A DNA stretch of 16,448 nt from an uncultured Eubacteriales bacterium (GCA_949297565.1 CASFUI010000330.1:1-16448); one strand, 5' to 3'; positions 7,194 to 14,568 are shown, counted from the stretch's first letter. Notes: a model not told the origin generated them from the sequence alone. Made by a program: numbers and translations.

Positions 7194-8630
7194 TTACGAT
7201 TTTTTTCCGCTGAACACGCCGTTGTATTCGTTAAAAAGATTTTCAACGGTTTTGCGGAGCATGACAGTCACAAAATCGTCCTTAAATGAAAGTCCGATAT
7301 ACATATTTCCCACGGCGCTGTCGATAATCTGTATTTTTATAAGAAGATAATTTTCCATGCGCCATGCCGCCGATGCCGCGTATTTTAAATCGTAGCCCGG
7401 GAAAATACCGTATTCATTGCGCCCCATTCCAAAGGTGAGCTTATGATTTCCGGCTTCATTTTTATAAGAAAGCGTTCCGCTTTCAGGGCTGTCAAAATCA
7501 AGCTGTACCGACTGCACTCCGCAGTTGTTGCTGTCACACACATATTTTATGTGGTTTACGCACTCTGCAAGCGGTGAGAATACATCGCCGGGGATATGAC
7601 AGAGCTTGCGGCTGGCGCAGAAGCTTTCAAGGCTTTTGTACGCCGCGTCATTTTCAGGAAGCTCATCGTCCTCAATCCTTGCGTATATTTCATCCCAGAA
7701 GGCGTCATAAATAAGCTGTACTCCGCCCTGGCGCCCCTGAGCGTCAGCGGTGGTAATCATAAATATATCCTTATCCGGCACATACAGAGCAAGCTGTCCG
7801 CCCATTCCGAATAAGACATAGCCGCCGTTTCTGGTCATCCATATCTGGTAGCCGTAGCCCTGCATTTCTTCAAGTGTGGACTGTTTCCCGTAAGGGTCAC
7901 TGTGCTTTGACTTTGCGGAGATTATATAATCTCTGGGAAGATACTGCTTGCCGTTTAGCGAGCCGTCTTTTGCAATGAGCATCATCATTATAAGAATATC
8001 GCGCGAAGTAGCGCAAAGTCCCGAGCCGCCCATGCTGATTCCGCATGGGTCGCAAAGCACATAGGCATCCTTTGAAAAACCGAGCTCGTCAAGCCCCTTG
8101 CTTCTTAAATAGTCAAGCAGCTTCATGCCTGAGAGCTTTTCCACAAGAGCGCCGAGAACATGCGTTGAGGAAGTGTCATAAGCGAAGTTGGTGCCAGGCA
8201 CATGAGTAGGAGGCGTTGTGAAAAATGTTGAGACCCAGTCATCTGTTCCGGCATTTTTGTAGGTAGTCTTGTCGTGGCAGGTGGTCATTGCGAGCATCTC
8301 GCGGATGGTGAGCATTGCCGTGTAAGGAAAGAAGCCTGCCTCAGGTTTCTTTTCGGGAAAATAATCAATTATCTTGTCATCTAAAGACAGCTTGCCTTCT
8401 TCTGCCAAAAGCCCTATAGCAACAGACACGAAGCTTTTTGTTATCGAAAACATTCTGTGAAGCGTATCCTTATCATATGGGGCATAGTATGTTTCCATGC
8501 ATATTTGGTCGTGGCGCATTATAATTGCGCTGTGCAGTGGAAGCTGCTGTTCTTCAAGTCTTTTTAAAAAATTCTCAAGAGCATTGGAAGGAATGCCGAG
8601 TTTTTCAGGAATATTTGTCTTAAAATCCAT
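7194..8630 (-). CDS. Beta-lactamase-fold serine hydrolase (class C / penicillin-binding-like)
   Basis: This is a serine hydrolase of the beta-lactamase class C and penicillin-binding-like family, probably an esterase or peptidase rather than a resistance enzyme. In the 478-residue product the nucleophile motif is SITK (Ser62, Lys65). The second motif is Tyr151 in AYDTSS, and the third, KTG-like element appears as FGMGGQ (274-279). A further C-terminal domain of about 150 residues (from about 325) is of the type attached to such hydrolases. No signal peptide or membrane anchor is seen, so it should be cytoplasmic, unusual for a cell-wall enzyme. AAGGAG lies 12 nt before the ATG and a near-consensus promoter lies upstream. 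It is divergent from the metal exporter gene. The natural substrate cannot be inferred. Confidence 0.85.
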   Translation of the reverse strand: MDFKTNIPEKLGIPSNALENFLKRLEEQQLPLHSAIIMRHDQICMETYYAPYDKDTLHRMFSITKSFVSVAIGLLAEEGKLSLDDKIIDYFPEKKPEAGFFPYTAMLTIREMLAMTTCHDKTTYKNAGTDDWVSTFFTTPPTHVPGTNFAYDTSSTHVLGALVEKLSGMKLLDYLRSKGLDELGFSKDAYVLCDPCGISMGGSGLCATSRDILIMMMLIAKDGSLNGKQYLPRDYIISAKSKHSDPYGKQSTLEEMQGYGYQIWMTRNGGYVLFGMGGQLALYVPDKDIFMITTADAQGRQGGVQLIYDAFWDEIYARIEDDELPENDAAYKSLESFCASRKLCHIPGDVFSPLAECVNHIKYVCDSNNCGVQSVQLDFDSPESGTLSYKNEAGNHKLTFGMGRNEYGIFPGYDLKYAASAAWRMENYLLIKIQIIDSAVGNMYIGLSFKDDFVTVMLRKTVENLFNEYNGVFSGKKS

Positions 8631-8677
8631 AATATGTGTTTACTCCTTTATCAAAATATGTATAAAACTTACATAAT

Positions 8678-8706
8678 ATTATAATTCTTGCATAACAAAA
8701 GGTCAA
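8678..8706 (-). promoter_or_regulatory. Sigma-A promoter for the serine hydrolase gene
   Basis: On the - strand TTGACC (8706-8701) and a perfect TATAAT (8683-8678) are separated by exactly 17 bp. Transcription would start near 8671 and give a leader of about 40 nt before the ATG at 8630. Confidence 0.8.
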
Positions 8707-8716
8707 AAAATACTTT
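8688..8716 (+). promoter_or_regulatory. Possible promoter for the cation efflux gene, overlapping the divergent promoter
   Basis: TTGCAT (8688-8693) and TACTTT (8711-8716) are 17 bp apart on the + strand. The -10 is poor, so this is tentative. If real, it overlaps the hydrolase promoter on the opposite strand and the two would compete for polymerase. Confidence 0.35.
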
Positions 8717-8770
8717 TAAAAAATCAGCATATGTTGTAACATGGTAGAAAAATTAAATGAGGTAAGGTAT

Positions 8771-9940
8771 ATGACTGGTTTGTTATTGAGAATTTTTATC
8801 AAAAACAGCGAAGATACAGATAACCCTAAGGTCCGCCAGAAATACGGAATGCTGTCGGGGATTGTAGGGATTGTGTGTAATGTAATACTATTTGTGACAA
8901 AATTTTTTGCGGGAATTATCACGGGAGCCGTATCGATATCTGCGGACGCGTTCAACAACCTGTCGGACGCCGGCTCTTCTATTATCACATTTATAGGTTT
9001 TAAAATGGCGGGAAAGCCTGCCGATACGGAGCATCCGTTCGGACACGGAAGAATTGAGTATGTTGCCGGACTTGCGGTTGCGGTTGCGATTATTGTAATG
9101 GGGGTTGAGCTTTTTCAGCAGTCCGCTGAGAGAATACTTCATCCTGAGGAGACAGTATTCAGCATTGTTTCGGTTTTAATATTAGCCGGCTCTATCCTTA
9201 TGAAGCTGTGGATGTGCCTGTTTAACCGAAAACTGGGCAAAAAACTTGATTCGGCTGCTATGCTCGCAACGTCTACTGACAGTCTTTCGGACTGCGTTTC
9301 CACAACAGTTGTTCTGCTGTCTCTGCTTTTGTTCAGATTTACAGGTATTAATGTTGACGGTTTGGCGGGAGCAGTTGTAGCGGTGTTTGTATTTCTGGCG
9401 GGAATTGACGCGGCGAAGGATACATTACAGCCGCTTCTCGGTCAGCCGGCTGACGAGTCGTTTGTGAACAGACTTGAGCAGCTTGTAACAGAGGATAAGC
9501 ATATATTAGGCGTACATGATCTGATTGTCCATGATTACGGACCGGGACGCCGTTTTGCATCACTTCACGCTGAGATACCTTATAATATGGATATGCTTGA
9601 GGCTCACGATGTGATTGATATTGCGGAAAAGAGAGTAAAGAGCGTGCTTGGCTGCGACATATCAATACATATGGACCCGGTTGTGACTGACGATGAGCAG
9701 ATTAACGAGCTCAGGAAATTGACAGAACGGGTTATAAAAGAGATAGAGCCAAGTCTTAACATGCATGATTTCCGTGTGGTAAAGGGACCTATGCTCACAA
9801 ATCTTATTTTTGACGTATTGGTACCTTATAATTTCTGTATGAGCGACGAGCAGTTAAAAAAGAAAATTAATGCAGCGATAAGGGAGGAGAAGGAGAACTG
9901 CTTTGCTGTTATCAATATAGACAAATCAATGGTGCGCTGA
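8771..9940 (+). CDS. Cation diffusion facilitator metal exporter, Mn-type site, with extra C-terminal domain
   Basis: This is a membrane antiporter that expels divalent metal ions in exchange for protons. The ATG at 8771 is preferred: it follows GAGGTAAGG (8759-8767) and gives the usual start MTGLLLRIFIK; the ATG at 8741 has no clear site. The transmembrane part shows SISADAFNNLSDAGSS and HPFGHGRIEY. The metal ligands are Asn62 and Asp66 in the second segment and Asp170 and Asp174 in the fifth (TDSLSD). An ND/DD set is reported for Mn exporters such as MntE, while zinc members usually have His or Asp pairs. The 389 residues exceed the usual 300 or so: after the normal cytoplasmic domain (about 229-305, ending SIHMDPV) a second similar-looking domain follows (about 310-385). 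Metal specificity is a prediction. Confidence 0.9.
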   Translation: MTGLLLRIFIKNSEDTDNPKVRQKYGMLSGIVGIVCNVILFVTKFFAGIITGAVSISADAFNNLSDAGSSIITFIGFKMAGKPADTEHPFGHGRIEYVAGLAVAVAIIVMGVELFQQSAERILHPEETVFSIVSVLILAGSILMKLWMCLFNRKLGKKLDSAAMLATSTDSLSDCVSTTVVLLSLLLFRFTGINVDGLAGAVVAVFVFLAGIDAAKDTLQPLLGQPADESFVNRLEQLVTEDKHILGVHDLIVHDYGPGRRFASLHAEIPYNMDMLEAHDVIDIAEKRVKSVLGCDISIHMDPVVTDDEQINELRKLTERVIKEIEPSLNMHDFRVVKGPMLTNLIFDVLVPYNFCMSDEQLKKKINAAIREEKENCFAVINIDKSMVR

Positions 9941-9959
9941 GAATGGGCACAGATGTGTT

Positions 9960-10715
9960 TTAAGTCCAGCCGCCGTCAAGTGTTAAAATCTGACCCGTTA
10001 GATATGACGGCGACTCTGCGAGCTGTAAAACAATGCGCGCAGCCTCGCTTGGAAGTCCCATTCGTCCCGCGGGTATTTCTTCAAGGAGAAGATTTCGTTC
10101 TTCCTCCGATAAAAATGCATTCATATCTGTATCAATGGCTCCGCAGGCTACGGCGTTTACGCTTATGCCGCTCGGAGCCAGTTCTTTTGCAAGGGCCTTT
10201 GTCAGCGAGTTGACAGCGCCCTTTGACGCTGAATAGGCAGCCTCGCAGCTCGCGCCTGTATTTCCCCACACTGATGATATATTGATAATCTTTCCCCGCT
10301 TTTTTGAAATCATATCGGGAATGGCAAAGTGGCAGCAGTTGTATACTGAGCCGACATTTACATTCATAATGCGCTCCCAGTCGTCTCTGCTCAGATCCTG
10401 AAACAGCCCTATCATGGAAATTCCTGCATTGTTTACAAGAATATCAACAGAGCCGAACAGGCGGTGAGCTTCGTCGAACATTCTCAGAGCTGTGTTATAG
10501 TCGCTTATATCCCCTGTAAACATTTCACAGCGTATTCCCATATCGTTGACTGCCTGTTTGACCTCCCTCAGCATTGCTTCATTTTTCACACAGTTTATAA
10601 AAATATTATATCTGTCTTTATCGTCTTCGGCTTTCGCGGAGCGCTGTGCAAATTCCAGCGCAACAGCCCTTCCTATTCCTCTTGAGGCTCCGGTTATAAT
10701 AATGTTTAAACACAT
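9960..10715 (-). CDS. Short-chain dehydrogenase/reductase, candidate EF-P 5-aminopentanone reductase (YmfI-like)
   Basis: This is a classical SDR of 251 residues with TGASRGIG (8-15), NNAG (95-98), Asn120, catalytic Ser148, YSASK (Tyr161, Lys165) and C-terminal GQILTLDGGW. Automated annotation would call it 3-oxoacyl-ACP reductase (FabG). However, the SSVWGNTGASCE segment (147-158) before YSASK, and KELAPSGISVNAVA after it, resemble from memory the B. subtilis YmfI group. YmfI reduces the 5-aminopentanone modification on elongation factor P to 5-aminopentanol. No fatty-acid synthesis genes are nearby, while hpf, secA and prfB follow. The start is uncertain: ATG 10715 gives a natural first strand but sits about 14 nt from AAAGGA, while a TTG at 10727 is only 3 nt from it. 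The gene converges on the metal exporter with a 19-bp gap. Confidence 0.85.
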   Translation of the reverse strand: MCLNIIITGASRGIGRAVALEFAQRSAKAEDDKDRYNIFINCVKNEAMLREVKQAVNDMGIRCEMFTGDISDYNTALRMFDEAHRLFGSVDILVNNAGISMIGLFQDLSRDDWERIMNVNVGSVYNCCHFAIPDMISKKRGKIINISSVWGNTGASCEAAYSASKGAVNSLTKALAKELAPSGISVNAVACGAIDTDMNAFLSEEERNLLLEEIPAGRMGLPSEAARIVLQLAESPSYLTGQILTLDGGWT

Positions 10716-10757
10716 ACTGTACTGCAAAATCCTTTCAAATCATATTGATTATGTAAA

Positions 10758-10786
10758 ATTGTAAACTGTTATCATTCTGAGTGCAA
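10758..10786 (-). promoter_or_regulatory. Probable promoter of the SDR gene
   Basis: On the - strand TTGCAC (10786-10781) and TACAAT (10763-10758) are separated by 17 bp. The -10 matches consensus at five of six positions. The leader to the ATG at 10715 would be about 35 nt. Confidence 0.5.
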
Positions 10787-10850
10787 TATTTTTAAAAAAT
10801 ATATTGACAAATTATCACTTGTGCATCATGACGAAATTTTATATTTGTAA

Positions 10851-10868
10851 AAATTTTTTAAAAAATTT
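10851..10868. repeat. Perfect A/T palindrome
   Basis: AAATTTTTTAAAAAATTT reads the same on both strands. It is pure A/T and lies just before the DnaA boxes, as an easily melted element would. No T-rich context or GC stem suggests a terminator. Confidence 0.5.
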
Positions 10869-10880
10869 CTTGACAAAATA
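10869..10880 (+). repeat. 12-bp direct repeat, copy 1
   Basis: CTTGACAAAATA here is identical to 11077-11088, 208 bp downstream. A shorter related copy starts at 10804. Each contains a perfect -35 hexamer but no suitably placed -10. The function is unknown. Confidence 0.4.
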
Positions 10881-10898
10881 TTACAAAATATTCAAAAG

Positions 10899-10969
10899 TT
10901 ATCCACAAAGAAAAAACACGATTTTTTCTAAAATTTGAGTTATACACCAAGTTATTCACATTATCCACA
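10899..10969 (+). promoter_or_regulatory. DnaA box cluster
   Basis: Three exact matches to TTATNCACA lie on the same strand: TTATCCACA (10899-10907), TTATTCACA (10952-10960) and TTATCCACA (10961-10969). A near match, TTATACACC (10940-10948), lies between. The last two boxes abut directly. A further one-mismatch site on the opposite strand is at 10820-10828 (TGTGCATCA). The 110 bp before the cluster are strongly AT-rich. These are binding sites expected for the initiator DnaA. Because neither dnaA, dnaN nor rpmH is adjacent, this resembles a secondary DnaA-binding cluster or a DnaA-controlled regulatory region, though an origin is not excluded. Confidence 0.7.
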
Positions 10970-11076
10970 AAAAAAGTGTGCGTATTAGATTGTGAATTGC
11001 TGTTAGAAAATCAGAATAAATGTTTTGTACATAAATAATAAATCGTGTTTCCTGAGAGATTTTTTTGCTGAATTCG

Positions 11077-11088
11077 CTTGACAAAATA
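11077..11088 (+). repeat. 12-bp direct repeat, copy 2
   Basis: This is identical to the copy at 10869-10880. It lies about 80 bp upstream of the hpf promoter. Confidence 0.4.
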
Positions 11089-11167
11089 AAAGAGTAACAA
11101 GTAGTGAGGTAAATACTGATTTTGAATAATTAATGAGTTAAAAAAGAATAAATTGTTAGAAATCAGC

Positions 11168-11195
11168 TTGTCTAAGTTGTAAATTATGATATAAT
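11168..11195 (+). promoter_or_regulatory. Extended -10 sigma-A promoter of hpf
   Basis: TTGTCT (11168-11173) and a perfect TATAAT (11190-11195) are 16 bp apart, with an extended -10 TG at 11187-11188. The predicted start near 11202 gives a leader of about 80 nt, in which AGGG (11222-11225) can pair with CCCT (11234-11237). No riboswitch class is recognisable. Confidence 0.85.
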
Positions 11196-11280
11196 ATACA
11201 CATCAGATAAGGCGGAGGCTAAGGGGTTGGCGTCCCTGCCGGTATATCGTGATAATCTATATATAAAGGAGTTGGACATC

Positions 11281-11811
11281 ATGCGTTTTATTATTACTGG
11301 AAGAAATATCGATGTGACAGAGGGGTTAAAGTCAGCCGTTGAGGAGAAGCTTGGCAAGCTTGACAGATTCTTTGCTCCGGAGACCGAAGTAAACGTGACA
11401 CTGAGCGTTGAGAAGGAAAGGCAGAAGATTGAGGTAACTATACCGGTTAAAGGAAATATTATCAGAAGTGAACAGGTCAGCAGCGATATGTATGTATCTA
11501 TTGACCTGGTTGAAGAGGTTATTGAGCGTCAGCTGAAGAAATATAAGAACAAGATTGTATCTAAACAGCAGAATGCGGCGGCATTCGCTCAGGAGTTTGT
11601 GGACAAGGATTATGATGATGAAGATGAAGTCAGAATTATAAGAACTAAGAGATTCGGCATCAAACCTATGGACCCTGAAGAGGCTTGTGTACAGATGGAG
11701 CTTCTCGGACATAATTTTTATGTTTTCTTTAATGCTGAGACTGAGGAAGTCAATGTTGTTTACAAGAGAAAGGGCAACACATACGGCTTGATTGAGCCGG
11801 AGCTTGACTGA
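11281..11811 (+). CDS. hpf: Ribosome hibernation promoting factor, long form
   Basis: This protein binds the 30S decoding site in slow growth and, in its long form, joins ribosomes into inactive 100S dimers. AAAGGAG (11265-11271) lies 9 nt before ATG 11281; the frame is open upstream but has no better start. The 176-residue product begins MRFIITGRNIDVTEGLKSAVEEKL, the sigma-54 modulation/S30AE domain (about 1-100), with conserved EKERQKIEV. An acidic linker (KDYDDEDEVR) follows. The C-terminal dimerisation domain (about 122-176) contains PMDPEEACVQMELLGHNF and NVVYKRKGNTYGLIEPE, which defines the long form. The gene has its own strong promoter and a terminator and stands immediately before secA, a common arrangement in Firmicutes. 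Expression is probably growth-phase dependent, but no regulator site is recognised. Confidence 0.95.
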   Translation: MRFIITGRNIDVTEGLKSAVEEKLGKLDRFFAPETEVNVTLSVEKERQKIEVTIPVKGNIIRSEQVSSDMYVSIDLVEEVIERQLKKYKNKIVSKQQNAAAFAQEFVDKDYDDEDEVRIIRTKRFGIKPMDPEEACVQMELLGHNFYVFFNAETEEVNVVYKRKGNTYGLIEPELD

Positions 11812-11824
11812 TAACCGCTGAAGT

Positions 11825-11838
11825 CCGCGTGGACGCGG
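11825..11838 (+). promoter_or_regulatory. Small GC hairpin after hpf
   Basis: CCGCG (11825-11829) pairs with CGCGG (11834-11838) around TGGA, 13 bp after the hpf stop. No T-tract follows. It may protect the 3' end or fold ahead of the real terminator at 11848. Confidence 0.35.
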
Positions 11839-11847
11839 TAATTTAAT

Positions 11848-11902
11848 AAAAACCGGATGCCAGAACACCGAATTAGCGAGGAGTTTTGTGCATCCGGTTT
11901 TT
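11848..11902 (+). terminator. Intrinsic terminator of hpf with a 29-nt loop
   Basis: AAAAACCGGATGC (11848-11860) pairs perfectly with GCATCCGGTTTTT (11890-11902), eight GC-rich pairs backed by five A-T pairs, the latter forming the T-tract. The 29-nt loop is much longer than usual. Since secA has its own promoter just downstream, the element would insulate the two genes. By symmetry it could also act on the - strand. Confidence 0.72.
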
Positions 11903-11911
11903 GCGGTGTAC

Positions 11912-11940
11912 TTGCTTAAATGAGCATTTAGTGATACAAT
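11912..11940 (+). promoter_or_regulatory. Extended -10 sigma-A promoter of secA
   Basis: TTGCTT (11912-11917) and TACAAT (11935-11940) are 17 bp apart, with an extended -10 TG at 11932-11933. The start near 11947 gives a leader of about 35 nt containing AAGGAG at 11968-11973. No SecM-like leader peptide is present. Confidence 0.75.
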
Positions 11941-11981
11941 TACGAGTAATTTAGGTTTAATTATATTAAGGAGATAACAAA

Positions 11982-14549
11982 ATGGGATTCATGCAGAAAT
12001 TGTTTGGCACTCACAGCGAGCACGAGCTTAAGCGTATTATGCCGATTGTGGACAAGGTAGAGAGTTACCGTGATGCAATGGGTGCGTTAAGCGATGAGCA
12101 GTTGAAGGGTAAGACAAAGGAATTTAAGGACAGGCTGGCTAAGGGTGAGACGCTTGACAGTATTTTGCCCGAGGCTTATGCGGTAGTTCGTGAGGCTGGA
12201 AAGCGAGTGCTCGGTATGGAGCATTATCGTGTTCAGATTATCGGCGGCATTATTCTTCATCAGGGACGTATTGCGGAGATGCGTACAGGTGAAGGTAAGA
12301 CGCTTGTGTCTACTCTTCCTGCATATCTCAATGCCCTTACAGAGGAAGGAGTTCTTATTGTCACGGTAAATGATTACCTTGCAAAGCGTGACGCGGAATG
12401 GATGGGGCAGATTCACCAGTTTCTCGGACTGACGGTAGGAGTTGTTCTTCACGATATGAAGGATGATGAGAGAAAAGCTGCATATGCGTGTGATATTACC
12501 TATGTCACAAACAATGAGCTTGGATTTGATTATCTTCGTGATAATATGGCGATTTACAAGGAGCAGATTGTACTTCGTCCGCTTAAATACTGTATAATTG
12601 ATGAGGTTGACTCAGTGCTTATCGATGAGGCGAGAACGCCGCTTATTATTTCTGGACAGAGCGGAAAGTCAACCAAGCTTTATGAGCTGTGTGACGTACT
12701 GGCGCGTCAGCTTGTCAGGGGCGAATACAAGGGCGAGATGACAAAGATGCAGGCAATCATGCAGGAGGAAATCGAGGAGGATGGAGACTTTATAGTAAAC
12801 GAAAAGGATAAAGTCGTAAATCTTACCGAGCAGGGTGTTCATAAAGTAGAGCAGTTCTTCCATATAGATAATTATGCCGACCCGGAAAATCTTGAAATCC
12901 AGCACAATGTAACTCTGGCGCTTCGCGCGCACAATCTGATGTTCAGAGATAAGGACTATGTTGTCAAGGACGATGAGGTAATGATTGTCGATGAATTTAC
13001 AGGACGAATCATGCCGGGACGACGCTATTCGGACGGACTTCACCAGGCGATAGAAGCTAAAGAGCATGTCAAGGTTAAGCGCGAGAGCAAGACGCTTGCG
13101 ACAATTACATTTCAGAATTTCTTCAACAAGTTTGAGAAGAAGGCTGGTATGACGGGTACGGCTCTTACAGAGGAGAAGGAGTTCCGTGAGATTTATAACA
13201 TGGACGTAGTTGAGATACCTACGAATAAGCCGGTTGCGAGAGTGGATATGAACGATGCCGTTTATAAGACGAAAAAGGGTAAGTTTAATGCTGTTGTTCA
13301 GTCGGTAATAGAGTCTCATGAAAAAGGGCAGCCGGTTCTTGTCGGTACGATTACGATTGAGACGTCGGAGCTTGTGAGCGAGATGCTCAGGAAAAAAGGT
13401 ATTCCTCATAATGTCCTCAACGCAAAGTTCCATGAAAAGGAAGCAGAGATTGTAGCTGAGGCAGGAAAGCACGGTGCGGTTACTATTGCCACAAACATGG
13501 CAGGACGTGGTACCGATATTAAGCTTGACGATGAGGCGAGAGCTGCGGGAGGTCTTAAGATTATCGGTACTGAGAGACACGAGAGCCGCCGAATTGACAA
13601 TCAGCTCAGAGGACGTGCCGGACGTCAGGGAGACCCGGGTGAGTCAAGATTTTATATTTCGCTTGAGGATGACCTTATGCGTCTGTTCGGACAGGAGAGA
13701 CTTATGAACGTGTTCAACAGGCTCGGAGTAGGAGAGGACGAACAGATTGAGCATAAGCTGTTAAGCAGTGCGATTGAGAGCGCCCAGAAGAAGATAGAGA
13801 CAAACAACTATGGTATAAGAAGTCATTTGCTCCAGTATGACCAGGTAATGAACGAGCAGAGAGAGATTATCTATGCTGAGAGAAACAGAGTTCTCAACGG
13901 AGAGAGCATGCGCAACTCAGTTATCAAGATGATTACCGATTTTGTCGAGGGGGTTGTAAACCGCTGTATCAACGATGACAAGGACTCAAAGGAATGGGAT
14001 TACAATGAGATTAATGAGCTTTTGCTTCCTACTGTTCCTGTTGAGCCGGTAAAGTATAACGAGAAGATTAAAAATAAAAATGAACTGCTGCACAGCTTAA
14101 AGGAACAGGCTGTAAAGCTCTATGAGGAAAAGGAAGCTCTGTTTGCGGAGCCTGAACAGATTAGAGAGATTGAGCGTGTAGTTCTTCTCAAGGTTATAGA
14201 CCGTAAGTGGATGGACCATATCGATGATATGGACCAGTTAAAGCAGGGTATAGGATTGCAGGCGTACGGACAGAAAGATCCGGTCGTACAGTATAAGATG
14301 ATGGGTTATGACATGTTTGACGCTATGACTCAGGGTATTACAGAGGATACAGTGAGACTGCTCATGCATATTCAGGTAGAGCAGAAAGTAGAGCGCGAGC
14401 AGGTTGCAAAGGTTACAGGAACAAATAAGGATGAGGGAGCATCTGCGAGAGGGCCGGTAAGGAGAACGGAGAAAAAGATTTATCCTAACGACCTTTGCCC
14501 TTGCGGAAGCGGTAAAAAATATAAAAATTGCTGCGGCAGACAGGCGTAA
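11982..14549 (+). CDS. secA: Preprotein translocase ATPase SecA
   Basis: This is the motor ATPase that pushes unfolded secretory proteins through SecYEG. AAGGAG precedes ATG 11982 by 8 nt. The 855-residue length fits Gram-positive housekeeping SecA1. Motifs in order: Walker A in MRTGEGKTLVS (100-110), NDYLAKRD, YVTNNELGFDYLRDNM, Walker B with DEVDSVLIDEARTPL (208-222), FTGRIMPGRRYSDGLHQAIE, the GMTGTALTEE segment, TNMAGRGTDIKL, and QLRGRAGRQGDPGESRFY of the second helicase half. The C-terminus ends in the zinc-binding tail with Cys839, Cys841, Cys850 and Cys851 (CPCGSGKKYKNCC), which binds SecB or other partners in the family. It is followed by prfB 19 bp later, a typical Firmicutes neighbourhood. 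Nothing looks truncated or accessory (SecA2-like). Confidence 0.98.
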   Translation: MGFMQKLFGTHSEHELKRIMPIVDKVESYRDAMGALSDEQLKGKTKEFKDRLAKGETLDSILPEAYAVVREAGKRVLGMEHYRVQIIGGIILHQGRIAEMRTGEGKTLVSTLPAYLNALTEEGVLIVTVNDYLAKRDAEWMGQIHQFLGLTVGVVLHDMKDDERKAAYACDITYVTNNELGFDYLRDNMAIYKEQIVLRPLKYCIIDEVDSVLIDEARTPLIISGQSGKSTKLYELCDVLARQLVRGEYKGEMTKMQAIMQEEIEEDGDFIVNEKDKVVNLTEQGVHKVEQFFHIDNYADPENLEIQHNVTLALRAHNLMFRDKDYVVKDDEVMIVDEFTGRIMPGRRYSDGLHQAIEAKEHVKVKRESKTLATITFQNFFNKFEKKAGMTGTALTEEKEFREIYNMDVVEIPTNKPVARVDMNDAVYKTKKGKFNAVVQSVIESHEKGQPVLVGTITIETSELVSEMLRKKGIPHNVLNAKFHEKEAEIVAEAGKHGAVTIATNMAGRGTDIKLDDEARAAGGLKIIGTERHESRRIDNQLRGRAGRQGDPGESRFYISLEDDLMRLFGQERLMNVFNRLGVGEDEQIEHKLLSSAIESAQKKIETNNYGIRSHLLQYDQVMNEQREIIYAERNRVLNGESMRNSVIKMITDFVEGVVNRCINDDKDSKEWDYNEINELLLPTVPVEPVKYNEKIKNKNELLHSLKEQAVKLYEEKEALFAEPEQIREIERVVLLKVIDRKWMDHIDDMDQLKQGIGLQAYGQKDPVVQYKMMGYDMFDAMTQGITEDTVRLLMHIQVEQKVEREQVAKVTGTNKDEGASARGPVRRTEKKIYPNDLCPCGSGKKYKNCCGRQA

Positions 14550-14568
14550 TCGGGAAAGAGGTACAGTT

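Larger units (their letters stand above)
10787..11167. other. AT-rich gene-free region between the SDR and hpf promoters
   Basis: No ORF here has a ribosome binding site or recognisable product. The stretch is very AT-rich. It holds a perfect 18-bp A/T palindrome (10851-10868), three copies of TTGACA (10804, 10870, 11078) without matching -10 boxes, a 12-bp direct repeat and the DnaA box cluster listed separately. From 10970 to 11167 I see nothing further of note apart from the second copy of the direct repeat. Confidence 0.6.

Noticed and set aside
9948..9957. CACA-GA-TGTG followed by TTTT as a shared terminator of the exporter and SDR genes
   Set aside because: A 4-bp stem with a 2-nt loop would not be stable enough.
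10804..11083. Three TTGACA hexamers as promoters
   Set aside because: None has a reasonable -10 at 16-18 bp; the only convincing + strand promoter of hpf is at 11168-11195.
10716..11280. The chromosomal replication origin itself
   Set aside because: dnaA, dnaN, rpmH and parAB are not adjacent and left-side gene orientation is mixed. The cluster is kept as a finding but not called oriC.
12669..13580. Open frame of 303 codons on the - strand inside secA
   Set aside because: It is fully antisense to conserved SecA helicase motifs and its product is low-complexity, Leu/Arg-rich with no recognisable family.
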